Origin: Anaerolineaceae bacterium
GTDB lineage: Bacteria > Chloroflexota > Anaerolineae > Aggregatilineales > Phototrophicaceae
Reading direction: 5' to 3'
NCBI GenBank assembly: GCA_002699585.1
Contig: PABP01000034.1
Coordinates: 1-64,000, forward strand
Length of the DNA: 64,000 bases
Part shown: positions 8,550 through 16,329 of the stretch, piece by piece
How positions within the stretch are numbered: position 1 is the first letter of the stretch
Layout: each line of letters begins with the position of its first letter
Program-made: the position numbers and the translations under genes
The notes under the pieces: model-generated
The model's input: only the letters and a program-made list of their open reading frames with translations
Databases searched by the model: none
Told to the model about the DNA's origin: nothing

Positions 8550-8579
8550 CATGACATTTATAAGCATGACATTTGTAAG
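8550..8579. repeat. 15-bp tandem direct repeat
   Basis: CATGACATTTATAAG is followed at once by CATGACATTTGTAAG, with a single difference. It lies in the divergent intergenic region and may be an operator pair or a slippage duplication. Confidence 0.7.
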
Positions 8580-8757
8580 TGAAAATGGAATCGCTAGGAT
8601 CGTGTTAACTCTGCGTTTCATTAACGCTAGTTTCTATTTGCTGTACGCCTGTTACGATGGCTGTTATATTACCGCAGCGGGTGTCACTTGCCAAATTCAG
8701 ACTTATTGACAACTCGCTCCCAGAGCATGTCAGAAATAGGCTGTTCCTAACGCCTTA

Positions 8758-8785
8758 TTACACGCTGGCGCGGGTCTGTTACAAT
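8758..8785 (+). promoter_or_regulatory. Candidate promoter for the Cache-channel gene
   Basis: TTACAC, then 16 bp, then TACAAT preceded by TG (TGTTACAAT), gives an extended -10 promoter about 65 bp before the ATG at 8850. This is inferred from the motif alone. Confidence 0.35.
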
Positions 8786-8849
8786 ACAGCGCTGGCGTTA
8801 GATATTGACCTGGGGACAACCTGTTACAAGAGAGAGAAATCGATCCTTC

Positions 8850-10988
8850 ATGATGCGATCTTGGTTACGTTGGCCACGTTTATTAGCTGTGATACTCGTC
8901 ACGCTGGCGGTGATTCTGGGTGTTTTGCTAGTCGCGCTCATCGCGCACTACAATTCGCAGCGGGACCAGCTATTGCAGCAGGCCTTTAGCTCGGCACAGA
9001 CGCAAGCGTTTGATGCCGCGCGTACAATCAGCAGCACGTTTGCGGATGTGATGGCCATTGCCAGCGATGTATCGTTCGATTTGACCACAGGCGATTTGCC
9101 ATACGCCGACATCACCGAGCGCCTGTACGACGAAGTCGAAGCTCACCCGGATATCGACGGACTGGCGATTACGTTCCAGCCGTTTGTTTACGATCCTGCC
9201 GAACCACTGTATCAGGAGTACATCTACAAGACGCCGGAAGGCACCTTCGATACGCTGATTGGCGCGTCCTATGACTACAGTCAGCCGCCCACTGATGCCC
9301 CGGATTCGCCACAAACGGCATGGTATCACGGGCCGTTGAACAATGGCCCCATGTGGAACGAGCCGTTCTTCGCTACAGGTGCGCAAAAAGTCCTGATTGA
9401 GTTTGGCATTCCGTTTTATCAAGAGATTGACGACGAGCGCATTGCTGCCGGGGTGGTCACGATTGACTATTCTGTGGCCGATATGCGCGATCTGGTAGCT
9501 GGATTGAACCTGGGTGCGACCGGCTACGGCTTCGTTATTTCCCCCAGTGGCACAATCCTGGCGCATCCGGTGCCGGACCTGGTGGCCACACAGACTATCT
9601 TCGACTATGCCGAGTCTATTGATAATGAAACCCTGGCCGATGCCTCCCAGCGCGCCCTGGCTGGCGAACAGGTCACGCTTGAGCTGGTCGATAACCTGAC
9701 AGGGGAGGCATCCTGGCTGTTCATGGAACCTGTCCCCATGACCGACTGGGCGCTGGGTGTGGTGCTCAACCGGGCAGAATACGCGCCGGACTCCAAGCAG
9801 ACGCTCCGTGAGCAGACGACCATTCTGCTGGTGGCGGCGGTGCTGCTGCTGATCGCCATCTCGCTGCTGGTGCGGCTGCATCGTGGGCGGCGGCGAGCGC
9901 TATGGGCCGTATCGGTCGCCTTTTCGCTGATCGGCATTGTGCTGATTGTGGCGGTATGGTACCTGGCTGATTTATGGAGCGGGCCGAGTGGCGTGATTAA
10001 GATCACCAGCCAGACAGCACTCGATAGCTACTTGACCAATTACGAAGAACGCAGCCAGATCGCCAATGGTGAGCGTCCTCTGCGCGTCCCGACGGGGGTT
10101 TTTGTGCAGGCGGTCCAGTTCCCGGACCCCATGTCAGTGACGGTCAATGGCTATATCTGGCAGCGCTACCCGGTGGATAGCGACGTGCCGCGCGGCTTCT
10201 CTCTGCCGCAACGCATCGGCGAGGAAGCCACCCTGGAAGAAGTCCATCGTGAGGTGCAGGACGATGAGGAACTCATCATCTGGTATATAGGTGTGACGCT
10301 GCGCCAACTCTTTGATCCACAGCGTTATCCCTTCGACAGCCGCGACGTGACCATCCGCCTGATGCCGATGGCACTTGCGGAAAATATCGTGCTGACACCC
10401 GACCTGGAGAGCTACGCGCTGGTCAGTCCGGGGCTGCTACCCGGGCTGGATATCGACGTGGGCGTTAACAACTGGAATATGGAAAACAGCGCCTTTAGCT
10501 ATGCGGAAGTGACCTATAACAGCACGCTCGGCCTGTCACAGCGGGCGAATTACACACAGTTACCGGAACTGCGTTTTACGATTGCCGCTCAGCGTTATGT
10601 GATCGGACCGTTTATCGCCTATTTGCTGCCGGGGATGGTAGCAGCCATGATGCTGTTCGCCTTCCTGGTCAACGAGCATGACCCCGGCGAGAAAGCCGAA
10701 CTCAGTGAAGCGTTGAATTATGCCGCTGCGTTGTTCTTCGTGATCGCGGTGGCGCATACGGCCCTGCGCGATGGCATCGCCGCCGTTGGCCTGACGTATC
10801 TTGAGCACCTATACATTCTGTTGTATATCACCATTATCGCCATCGGCCTGAATACCTATGTGCTGGTCAAACAGCCTAAGGCATGGATCGTGCAGTATCA
10901 GAACAACTTGATCGTTAAGCTGCTGTTCTGGCCGATGCTGATCGGCGCGCTGCTGGTATCGACGCTGGCCGTGTTCGTCTACGGGTAG
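8850..10988 (+). CDS. Double-Cache sensor fused to a pentameric ligand-gated ion channel-like domain
   Basis: A 712-residue membrane protein. The start at 8850 follows an AGAGAGA Shine-Dalgarno; a TTG reading from 8805 is less likely. A helix at residues 10-32 is followed by an extracellular double-Cache/PDC region (about 35-305: AWYHGPLNNGPMWNEPFF, AAGVVTIDYS, GYGFVISPSGTILAHP). Two helices (323-343, 352-374) are joined by a short basic loop (RGRRR). A beta-rich region (375-580) then contains RYPFDSRDVTIRL at 492-504, matching the loop before the conserved beta strand of pLGIC ligand domains. Four helices close the protein: M1 with a central Pro (583-607), M2 containing FFVIAVAHTAL (622-640), M3 (651-674) and M4 (688-711). 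The order and the AH in M2 resemble bacterial GLIC-type channels. Both sensory domains would be extracytoplasmic. No kinase, cyclase or chemotaxis output domain is present. Confidence 0.75.
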   Translation: MMRSWLRWPRLLAVILVTLAVILGVLLVALIAHYNSQRDQLLQQAFSSAQTQAFDAARTISSTFADVMAIASDVSFDLTTGDLPYADITERLYDEVEAHPDIDGLAITFQPFVYDPAEPLYQEYIYKTPEGTFDTLIGASYDYSQPPTDAPDSPQTAWYHGPLNNGPMWNEPFFATGAQKVLIEFGIPFYQEIDDERIAAGVVTIDYSVADMRDLVAGLNLGATGYGFVISPSGTILAHPVPDLVATQTIFDYAESIDNETLADASQRALAGEQVTLELVDNLTGEASWLFMEPVPMTDWALGVVLNRAEYAPDSKQTLREQTTILLVAAVLLLIAISLLVRLHRGRRRALWAVSVAFSLIGIVLIVAVWYLADLWSGPSGVIKITSQTALDSYLTNYEERSQIANGERPLRVPTGVFVQAVQFPDPMSVTVNGYIWQRYPVDSDVPRGFSLPQRIGEEATLEEVHREVQDDEELIIWYIGVTLRQLFDPQRYPFDSRDVTIRLMPMALAENIVLTPDLESYALVSPGLLPGLDIDVGVNNWNMENSAFSYAEVTYNSTLGLSQRANYTQLPELRFTIAAQRYVIGPFIAYLLPGMVAAMMLFAFLVNEHDPGEKAELSEALNYAAALFFVIAVAHTALRDGIAAVGLTYLEHLYILLYITIIAIGLNTYVLVKQPKAWIVQYQNNLIVKLLFWPMLIGALLVSTLAVFVYG

Positions 10989-11011
10989 AAACCTACTAAA
11001 TGTGAAACAGA

Positions 11012-11043
11012 ACGGCCCATGCTAAACAATTTGCATGGGCCGT
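11012..11043. terminator. Bidirectional terminator hairpin
   Basis: ACGGCCCATGC and GCATGGGCCGT pair perfectly over 11 bp with a 10-nt loop. It lies between the convergent channel gene and the small secreted protein gene and could serve both. Confidence 0.75.
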
Positions 11044-11077
11044 ATTTTGGTTTTGGTTATTACACTTCTTTAGATAT

Positions 11078-11608
11078 TTAATTGCCTACGTGATTGATGG
11101 GGCGCACCAGATTACCAGAGCCGGAAATAGTCTGAACATGATACTCCCAGGTTCCCCAAATGGCCCAATCCGGGTTGCCCGTGTAGCGTGGGTCGGTTTC
11201 ATGGACGATGAGATAATTATAGTGGCTGTTGTCATCGTAACCGTGGCAATTGATGTGGTTTTGAATCCAGCCAGAATTCATGAATGGATCATTGCCAAAA
11301 TCTGCTCGATAGTTGTTTACGTAGTCACAGACGGTTAACGTTGCCGGGTCGAGCGCGTCTACACTGGCAACCGTTCCTTGAATACGGCCGTCGCCTAAGT
11401 CCCAGTACCAATCGCCATTCATGTCGTAAGCGTAGAGTGAGGTGTAATGTCCATTGACCATGACGCCTGCATCCGGGTAGCCATTATTATCGGAATCGAC
11501 ACGATTGCCTCGATGGCCTGGGACTGCGGTGTTCTGGCCTAAGACAGTGGGTATGACTAAAACAAGAACCAATAATAAGCTTGTCAATTTCAAGAATTTA
11601 TGTTGCAT
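11078..11608 (-). CDS. Small secreted protein with calcium-loop-like motifs
   Basis: A 176-residue protein with a clear signal peptide (MQHKFLK, hydrophobic core, cleavage after VLG-QN). The mature part contains DSDNNGYPD and DMNGDWYWDLGDG, acidic loops of the type that bind calcium in dockerin or thrombospondin-3 repeats. Two Cys residues (in TVCDYV and HINCHG) could form a disulfide outside the cell. It is rich in aromatic residues, Asn and Asp. I do not recognise the family. It probably acts in the extracellular space. Confidence 0.6.
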   Translation of the reverse strand: MQHKFLKLTSLLLVLVLVIPTVLGQNTAVPGHRGNRVDSDNNGYPDAGVMVNGHYTSLYAYDMNGDWYWDLGDGRIQGTVASVDALDPATLTVCDYVNNYRADFGNDPFMNSGWIQNHINCHGYDDNSHYNYLIVHETDPRYTGNPDWAIWGTWEYHVQTISGSGNLVRPINHVGN

Positions 11609-11802
11609 GTCAAAATTTCTCCTTCATAAAACCTTGCGTAATATTATTAATACACAGATTTAGTATATACTGAATAAGGATTACTGCAAATCAGATGGGC
11701 CGAACACAAGCTAGCTTGTAACGACCTATAGGGTGGTGCAACATCGTGCTGTTCAACTATAAGTTATGTAACGTAGCGTATTTTATAGGTTGCAAGCGTT
11801 TT

Positions 11803-12534
11803 TTAGCGTAGGGCGTGCTCTAGCATTTTTTCATAACCGGTTATGCACTGATCGACCAGAGGCTGTAGTTCCGATGGCACCGGTTCTGGATCAGACGGTG
11901 GCAGAAAACCTGTAGACTGCTCAACACTCTTATACCAGTAGGGTGCCCAAATGCCGTCGCTGTCGCGCGGGCCAGCGGGCCAACTGAGCATGGACTCGTC
12001 GAAGGGCACGCCAATGACATCACACAGCATGGATAGGATGCGTCGCGGGTCAGCCAGGACGTCGGCGGCATCGATGACGGGTATGAAGTCATCCGTGTAA
12101 CCCTTCAAAAACAGGAAATAGAAATATTGATCTAGAAAGCCTGTTTGCTGCAAGGTTGGCGTGCCGATGACCTTGGCCAACGAGGTGATGACGTGCGCTG
12201 GATGGCGGATCAGAAAGCAGTTGGTGACGTGCCGTGTCCAGAACATATCTGTGCCACGCGGGATGTGATGGCACATATGCTTTTGATAGTAAATGGTGAT
12301 GCCCTCCGGGACAGCACCCAACAACTGGTTCATGACCCTATTGGGGTTGGTAGGGTAGGTGGCCATGATTTCTTCGGCACCTGGGTGAGGAATCCCGGTT
12401 TCTTTCAAATAATAGGCGTAGAAGGGTTCATCATGCACCATTGTATCCGGGCGGTTTTCCCAGGCACGCATGAGCGCGGTGGAGATATTGCGCGGGCCGG
12501 ACCACATGGCGATGCGGTGGACATTCGGCGTCAT
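11803..12534 (-). CDS. Sulfotransferase-like P-loop protein
   Basis: A 243-residue protein beginning HRIAMWSGPRNISTALMRAW, where SGPRNISTA is the 5'-phosphosulfate loop of a diverged sulfotransferase family common in bacteria. A later segment TRHVTNCFLIRHPAHVITSL has the Arg-His-Pro and Ser expected for the 3'-phosphate site of PAPS. It would transfer sulfate to, or otherwise act on, an unknown small acceptor in the cytoplasm. The length fits this short subfamily. It is transcribed alone, and no PAPS-synthesis gene is nearby. Confidence 0.65.
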   Translation of the reverse strand: MTPNVHRIAMWSGPRNISTALMRAWENRPDTMVHDEPFYAYYLKETGIPHPGAEEIMATYPTNPNRVMNQLLGAVPEGITIYYQKHMCHHIPRGTDMFWTRHVTNCFLIRHPAHVITSLAKVIGTPTLQQTGFLDQYFYFLFLKGYTDDFIPVIDAADVLADPRRILSMLCDVIGVPFDESMLSWPAGPRDSDGIWAPYWYKSVEQSTGFLPPSDPEPVPSELQPLVDQCITGYEKMLEHALR

Positions 12535-12764
12535 GGGGACTCCTCAGTGGGCTAGGTTAGGTCAGGGAAAAGTATAACGAAAATAGCCTGTAGTGCATGG
12601 GTTTGGTTATGGGTTCTTCCAGAAAAGTGATGATCTTATGGATAAGAGCGCATTTATTAAGGTTTTTGTCCTCAAAAAATGTTAAATTAGTCTTATCAAA
12701 GATGTTACCGAGAGCGAGAGGCCTGCCATAGAGACATTTAAATACTTAGACGAGGGTGAAAATA

Positions 12765-13172
12765 ATGTCTACAGTAGTTACGATTCTTAAAAATGATGCC
12801 GCAACCTTAATGTATCACCCTGACACGAAAATCGTCCATCACGTTTTTCACAAAGGCGCACATGGGAAGCAATTCCATGAGGTGTTGGATGCTGGTCTAG
12901 AGGTCTTACAAGAATTCCAGGCTACCAAGTGGCTTTCCGATGATCGCCTCGCTGGGACACTCCTGCAAGAAGATCGGGACTGGATCTTTAATGATTGGTT
13001 CCCTCGGGTTGTTGCCGAAGGATGGAAATACTGGGCGTGGGTCCTGCCGCGTCAAGTAGACTCGATCAAAAATGCCCAAGAAACAGCCCATATGTGGCGG
13101 CCCTATGGTCTAAAAGTGATGTACTTTTCTTATCCAGAACCGGCGTTATTGTGGTTAGCCAAACAGGACTAA
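12765..13172 (+). CDS. Small SpoIIAA/STAS-like protein of unknown function
   Basis: About 135 residues starting at the ATG at 12765, which has GAGGGTG about 7 nt upstream; an in-frame GTG at 12756 is less likely. It shows VVTILKNDAATLMYHPD, GLEVLQEFQATKWLSDDR and WFPRVVAEGWKYWAWV, the alternating strand-helix pattern of SpoIIAA/STAS-type single-domain proteins, with a TKWLSDDR strand seen in such families. No catalytic residues are evident. Two other genes here (14108 and 46755) are of similar size and probable fold. Confidence 0.5.
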   Translation: MSTVVTILKNDAATLMYHPDTKIVHHVFHKGAHGKQFHEVLDAGLEVLQEFQATKWLSDDRLAGTLLQEDRDWIFNDWFPRVVAEGWKYWAWVLPRQVDSIKNAQETAHMWRPYGLKVMYFSYPEPALLWLAKQD

Positions 13173-13206
13173 GCTCGTCGCTGCGGCCTATCCAATCAGA
13201 ATCCCT

Positions 13207-13941
13207 TTATTCCACGCGCGCGATGCGGTTGGCGACGATGATGCAACTCAGCAACCAGACGCCGCCTGCTGCGAAGCCAGCCAGTACATCAGATACATAA
13301 TGCACGTTCAGTGCCAAGCGGCTGATGCCTACCAGGATCACAAGTAAAGTTGCCCCAAATACCAGGAAAATACGCAGAATCGCGTTGTGTGTTGCGCGCC
13401 ACAGGAAGTAAGTCAGCAGGCCGAAGCCAATCATGGACATCATGGCGTGGCCACTGGGGAAGCTGTAGGCGATCACATCAATCAGGCGCGTTTCTGGCCG
13501 GGGACGTGCAAATAGCAGCTTGAGCAGATTGTTCAATACCAGGCCACCCAACAGCGTGACGATCCACAAACCCAGGTGTAGCCAGTGCTTTTTGAGTAAG
13601 AAATAGATCCCCACAATCATCCCAATGATCCACAATCCCTGATAGCCGATAAAGCTCAGGCCGCGGTAAAATGTGAGCGCTTGCGGGTTATCTGCCCGGA
13701 AGGCCTGGGCGAAGGCCGCATCAAAGACTAGCAACGTATCCTGTGGTTCGTTCAGTTCTTCAGCGATGGAAGCAAAAATCACGAGGCATATGATGGACGC
13801 CAGCAGGCCCAGCGCCAGCGGCAGGGTCAGCGAGCGAATGAAGGGCAGGCTGAGGATGCGGTTTTTTGTGTTGCGGAACAGGTGAGACAAGCGGCAGTTT
13901 CTCAGGCTATGGGCAGGTGATACGGGTAGGCAGTATAGCAT
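13207..13941 (-). CDS. PAP2-family membrane phosphatase
   Basis: A 244-residue integral membrane protein with the full PAP2/acid phosphatase signature: KLLFARPRPE (motif 1), PSGHAMMS (motif 2) and SRLALNVHYVSDV (motif 3, catalytic His). It has about five to six hydrophobic segments. Such enzymes remove phosphate from lipid phosphates such as undecaprenyl pyrophosphate or phosphatidate at the outer face of the membrane. The long hydrophilic N-terminus makes the exact start uncertain. It is convergent with the STAS-like gene upstream. Confidence 0.85.
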   Translation of the reverse strand: MLYCLPVSPAHSLRNCRLSHLFRNTKNRILSLPFIRSLTLPLALGLLASIICLVIFASIAEELNEPQDTLLVFDAAFAQAFRADNPQALTFYRGLSFIGYQGLWIIGMIVGIYFLLKKHWLHLGLWIVTLLGGLVLNNLLKLLFARPRPETRLIDVIAYSFPSGHAMMSMIGFGLLTYFLWRATHNAILRIFLVFGATLLVILVGISRLALNVHYVSDVLAGFAAGGVWLLSCIIVANRIARVE

Positions 13942-14107
13942 AGGACCCTATAGCCTATGAACGATAGACATCAGAGCAAAACATATCGATGCGGTTGGGT
14001 GGACTACAGCTATGCCTAGTGCAAAAAGCTTATGAAAAGGGTTGGCTCTTGTGGAGTAAGATGAAACATATTTGTAGTGAATATCACAAGAACAGGCCCA
14101 AGCTTAC

Positions 14108-14524
14108 ATGATAACTGACGCAGTGCGTGTCGAGTGGAACGAAGCGCATGATATCGTGACGATCTCACTGCTGAAAATAGATAGATCGTCGATTGATGCT
14201 TACGTAGACGTCAATATAGACTTACTGCGTGATTGGAATAAGGCGGATACGATATACAAAATCCAGGACTTATCCCATGAAGATGTCAATCCAACACCTT
14301 ATCTTAGGAACCGCCTCAAAGACATTTATGCTTACATTCGTGATAAACAGATGTCTGTTCGTGTCGCTGTTGTCTTGGGGACAGGATTACCAGGACAGAT
14401 CTTCACAATAATCAGTCGTGTCGCTGCCATTACATCCCCTAATCTGACGCAGCGATTCTTCACCAACATGTCCCAGGCTCACGCATGGATCAAGAAGGAA
14501 AAGCAGAAGCAAGCTGCTCAATAG
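14108..14524 (+). CDS. Small SpoIIAA/STAS-like protein of unknown function
   Basis: 138 residues. The N-terminus VRVEWNEAHDIVTISLL resembles YRIEWDNAEKTVVLQTYL of the gene at 46755-47141, and both end with a helix that follows an AHAWI/ARQFLI segment, so they are probably paralogues. The predicted fold alternates strands and helices without catalytic motifs. The gene stands alone upstream of a TetR regulator, with no shared-operon evidence. Confidence 0.5.
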   Translation: MITDAVRVEWNEAHDIVTISLLKIDRSSIDAYVDVNIDLLRDWNKADTIYKIQDLSHEDVNPTPYLRNRLKDIYAYIRDKQMSVRVAVVLGTGLPGQIFTIISRVAAITSPNLTQRFFTNMSQAHAWIKKEKQKQAAQ

Positions 14525-14690
14525 CGCCTTCTTGTGAGTCATTTGTGATATTAGAACAAATAGTCTATTATTTGGACAGATCGTTTGTATTTTGCTATGA
14601 GGTCGGCTTCAAAGGGGCCAAAGGGCGCGACAGTGAAATATGTGGTGGAGCAAAAATGGCCGGAAACGGTCATCTTTTTAGTTCATAAAA

Positions 14691-14711
14691 TAAACTAAAC
14701 GGTATAGTTTA
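14691..14711. promoter_or_regulatory. Palindromic operator candidate for the TetR gene
   Basis: TAAACTA and TAGTTTA form a perfect 7-bp inverted repeat around a 7-nt centre. It ends 14 bp before the TetR start codon and overlaps an AT-rich promoter-like stretch, as expected for an autoregulated repressor. Confidence 0.6.
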
Positions 14712-14725
14712 ATCGAGAAGGCATC

Positions 14726-15247
14726 ATGAAACGGACGCGCGAGGATTGGCTGAAAGAGGGGGTACGCATTCTGGCGGAGATGGGGCCGGTGGCGCTGACC
14801 ATCGACCTGTTGCTGCAACGGCTGCGTATGACCAAAGGGTCGTTCTATTATCACTTCCGCAGCTATGAGGGCTACGTCCGTGCCTTGCTGACCCACATTG
14901 AACAGCACGAAATCGCCTTGATGGGGCAGGTGACAGGCGAAAGCGACGATCCGCGCCAACAGATCGAGGCCGTGCTCGGTTGGCTACTCAATCACAATCC
15001 AGCCCTGGAAGCGGCCTTGCGCACCTGGTCGCATATTGATGACCATGCCAGTGCCACCCAGAACCATATCGACCGTGAACGGCTCTTTGACCTGACGACC
15101 CTTTGTGGCCAATACTTGGGGGATGGTCCGGCGGGGCAGGGCATGGCTAATTTACTGCTGGCCATGCTGATCGCAAGGCAGCAGGCATCCCCACCGCTGG
15201 CCGTTCAGTCGATGGTCGAAGCCTTCCGGTCGGCATATGAATTGTGA
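14726..15247 (+). CDS. TetR/AcrR-family transcriptional regulator
   Basis: 173 residues. The N-terminal helix-turn-helix reads LTIDLLLQRLRMTKGSFYYH, the standard TetR DNA-binding helix with FYYHF. The C-terminal part is helical and hydrophobic, as in ligand-binding TetR domains. GAGAAGG lies about 5-10 nt before the ATG. A palindrome just upstream (14691-14711) is a likely autoregulatory site. No divergent transporter or enzyme adjoins it, so the inducer and other targets are unknown. Confidence 0.85.
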   Translation: MKRTREDWLKEGVRILAEMGPVALTIDLLLQRLRMTKGSFYYHFRSYEGYVRALLTHIEQHEIALMGQVTGESDDPRQQIEAVLGWLLNHNPALEAALRTWSHIDDHASATQNHIDRERLFDLTTLCGQYLGDGPAGQGMANLLLAMLIARQQASPPLAVQSMVEAFRSAYEL

Positions 15248-15362
15248 TGCATAGATGAGCAGCCTACTAAAATTGGTCGGTGTCGGGTGTCGGCTGTGGC
15301 ATACTGTGTATGTAATTTGTATCTATAACTATTGATTCTGCTTTGTGGATCATATGCACCTG

Positions 15363-15471
15363 ACCCCTATCCTCGGTCCTTCCCCCATGAGGTGGAAGGA
15401 TGCCTTTCTAATTGACTTTCTTGCTAGCAGGTTCCCCTCACCTCACGGGGAGGGGATACAGGGGTGGGGTT
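15363..15471. repeat. Dispersed palindromic element, copy 1 (about 109 bp)
   Basis: It starts ACCCCTATCCTCGGTCCTTC, contains a GGAAGGATGCCTT segment, and ends in CGGGGAGGGGATACAGGGGTGGGGTT. It is internally complementary (CCCC/GGGG arms). Related copies lie at 18856-18968, 19810-19917, 41798-41835 (half) and 61993-62074. It lies between the TetR and otsB genes. Confidence 0.8.
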
Positions 15472-15519
15472 CATTTAGAGGTGTGTTTTGCGCAAAGCAA
15501 TCCCAACCGAGGAGGTTCC

Positions 15520-16329
15520 ATGACCTGGCGAGATGCCACCGAAACCCTGTTGAAACCGCTAATCACCAGCGAGCGCGTCGGTTTGATTACCGATATGGAC
15601 GGCACGCTGGCTCCGATTGTGCCCAATCCCGATGATGCCTACCCAACCGAGCGCAGCAAAAAGCTGTTGGCCCAACTCAGTGAACATCTAACGCTGGTGG
15701 CGGCTGTTAGTGGCCGTGCCGTAGCTGATTTACATGAACGGGTCAATCTGCCTGGGCTGGTGTATTCCGGCAACCATGGCCTGGAGCGCTGGGAAAATGA
15801 TAAGGTTGTTGTGGCGCCGATGGTGCTGGAATACGAAAACGCCCTGCAAAAGGCCAAAGCGGCTGTCACGGACATCGCGCCAGAAGGGGTGATGATCGAG
15901 GATAAGGGGGCGACGCTTTCTGTACACTATCGTAACGCGGCCATCCCGGCAGAGATTAATTTGCTGTTCGAGCCGAAGCTGCGCGACATTGCCGACAAGC
16001 ACAATTTGCGCCTGTTCAGTGGCCGCAAAGTGTTTGAACTGCGCCCGCCGTTGGACATCGACAAGGGCACTGTATTTAAGCAGTTGATTGAGGAAAACAA
16101 CCTGGATGCGGCCATCTATATCGGCGATGACACCACCGACGCGGATGCGCTAAAAATGGCGCGCCAACTACGCGACGACAAGCAATGTCACGCAGTTGGC
16201 ATGGGCGTTCAGTCGGATGATACGCCTTCGGTCGTTTTGATTTCAGCGGATTGTTTGGCGGATGGTGTCGAAGGCGTGGAAGACTTCTTGGAGTGGTTTT
16301 TGAAGTCGGTCATGGCGTCGGTGATCTGA
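15520..16329 (+). CDS. otsB: Trehalose-6-phosphate phosphatase
   Basis: A 269-residue HAD-superfamily enzyme that removes phosphate from trehalose-6-phosphate. The ATG at 15520 has GAGGAGG about 5 nt upstream; an in-frame reading from 15412 runs through a dispersed repeat and is rejected. It shows DMDGTLAPI (nucleophile Asp), SGR, GNHGLE and GDDTTDADAL (Mg-binding acidic pair), all standard for OtsB. It pairs with the convergent otsA, and the two coding regions overlap by 121 bp at their 3' ends. The C-terminal ADGVEGVEDFLEWF is typical for OtsB, so the overlap is native coding for this gene. Confidence 0.9.
   Translation: MTWRDATETLLKPLITSERVGLITDMDGTLAPIVPNPDDAYPTERSKKLLAQLSEHLTLVAAVSGRAVADLHERVNLPGLVYSGNHGLERWENDKVVVAPMVLEYENALQKAKAAVTDIAPEGVMIEDKGATLSVHYRNAAIPAEINLLFEPKLRDIADKHNLRLFSGRKVFELRPPLDIDKGTVFKQLIEENNLDAAIYIGDDTTDADALKMARQLRDDKQCHAVGMGVQSDDTPSVVLISADCLADGVEGVEDFLEWFLKSVMASVI

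Larger units (their letters stand above)
8434..8849. other. Divergent intergenic region with iterated short motifs
   Basis: A 416-bp region between divergent genes. It holds five copies of TAGCG(C/T)A at 8447, 8463, 8475, 8489 and 8503, a TGCTCT/AGAGCA hairpin at 8521-8537, and a 15-bp tandem direct repeat CATGACATTT(A/G)TAAG at 8550-8579. A candidate extended -10 (TGTTACAAT, 8777-8785) precedes the Cache-channel gene. No convincing coding sequence was found. Confidence 0.6.

Noticed and set aside
8970-9881. A 303-codon minus-strand frame inside the Cache-channel gene
   Set aside because: It lies antisense to the Cache domain and has no motif; the plus-strand product has a coherent domain order.
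15412-15519. A longer N-terminus for otsB
   Set aside because: The extra codons run through the dispersed palindromic element, and the ATG at 15520 has an excellent ribosome site.
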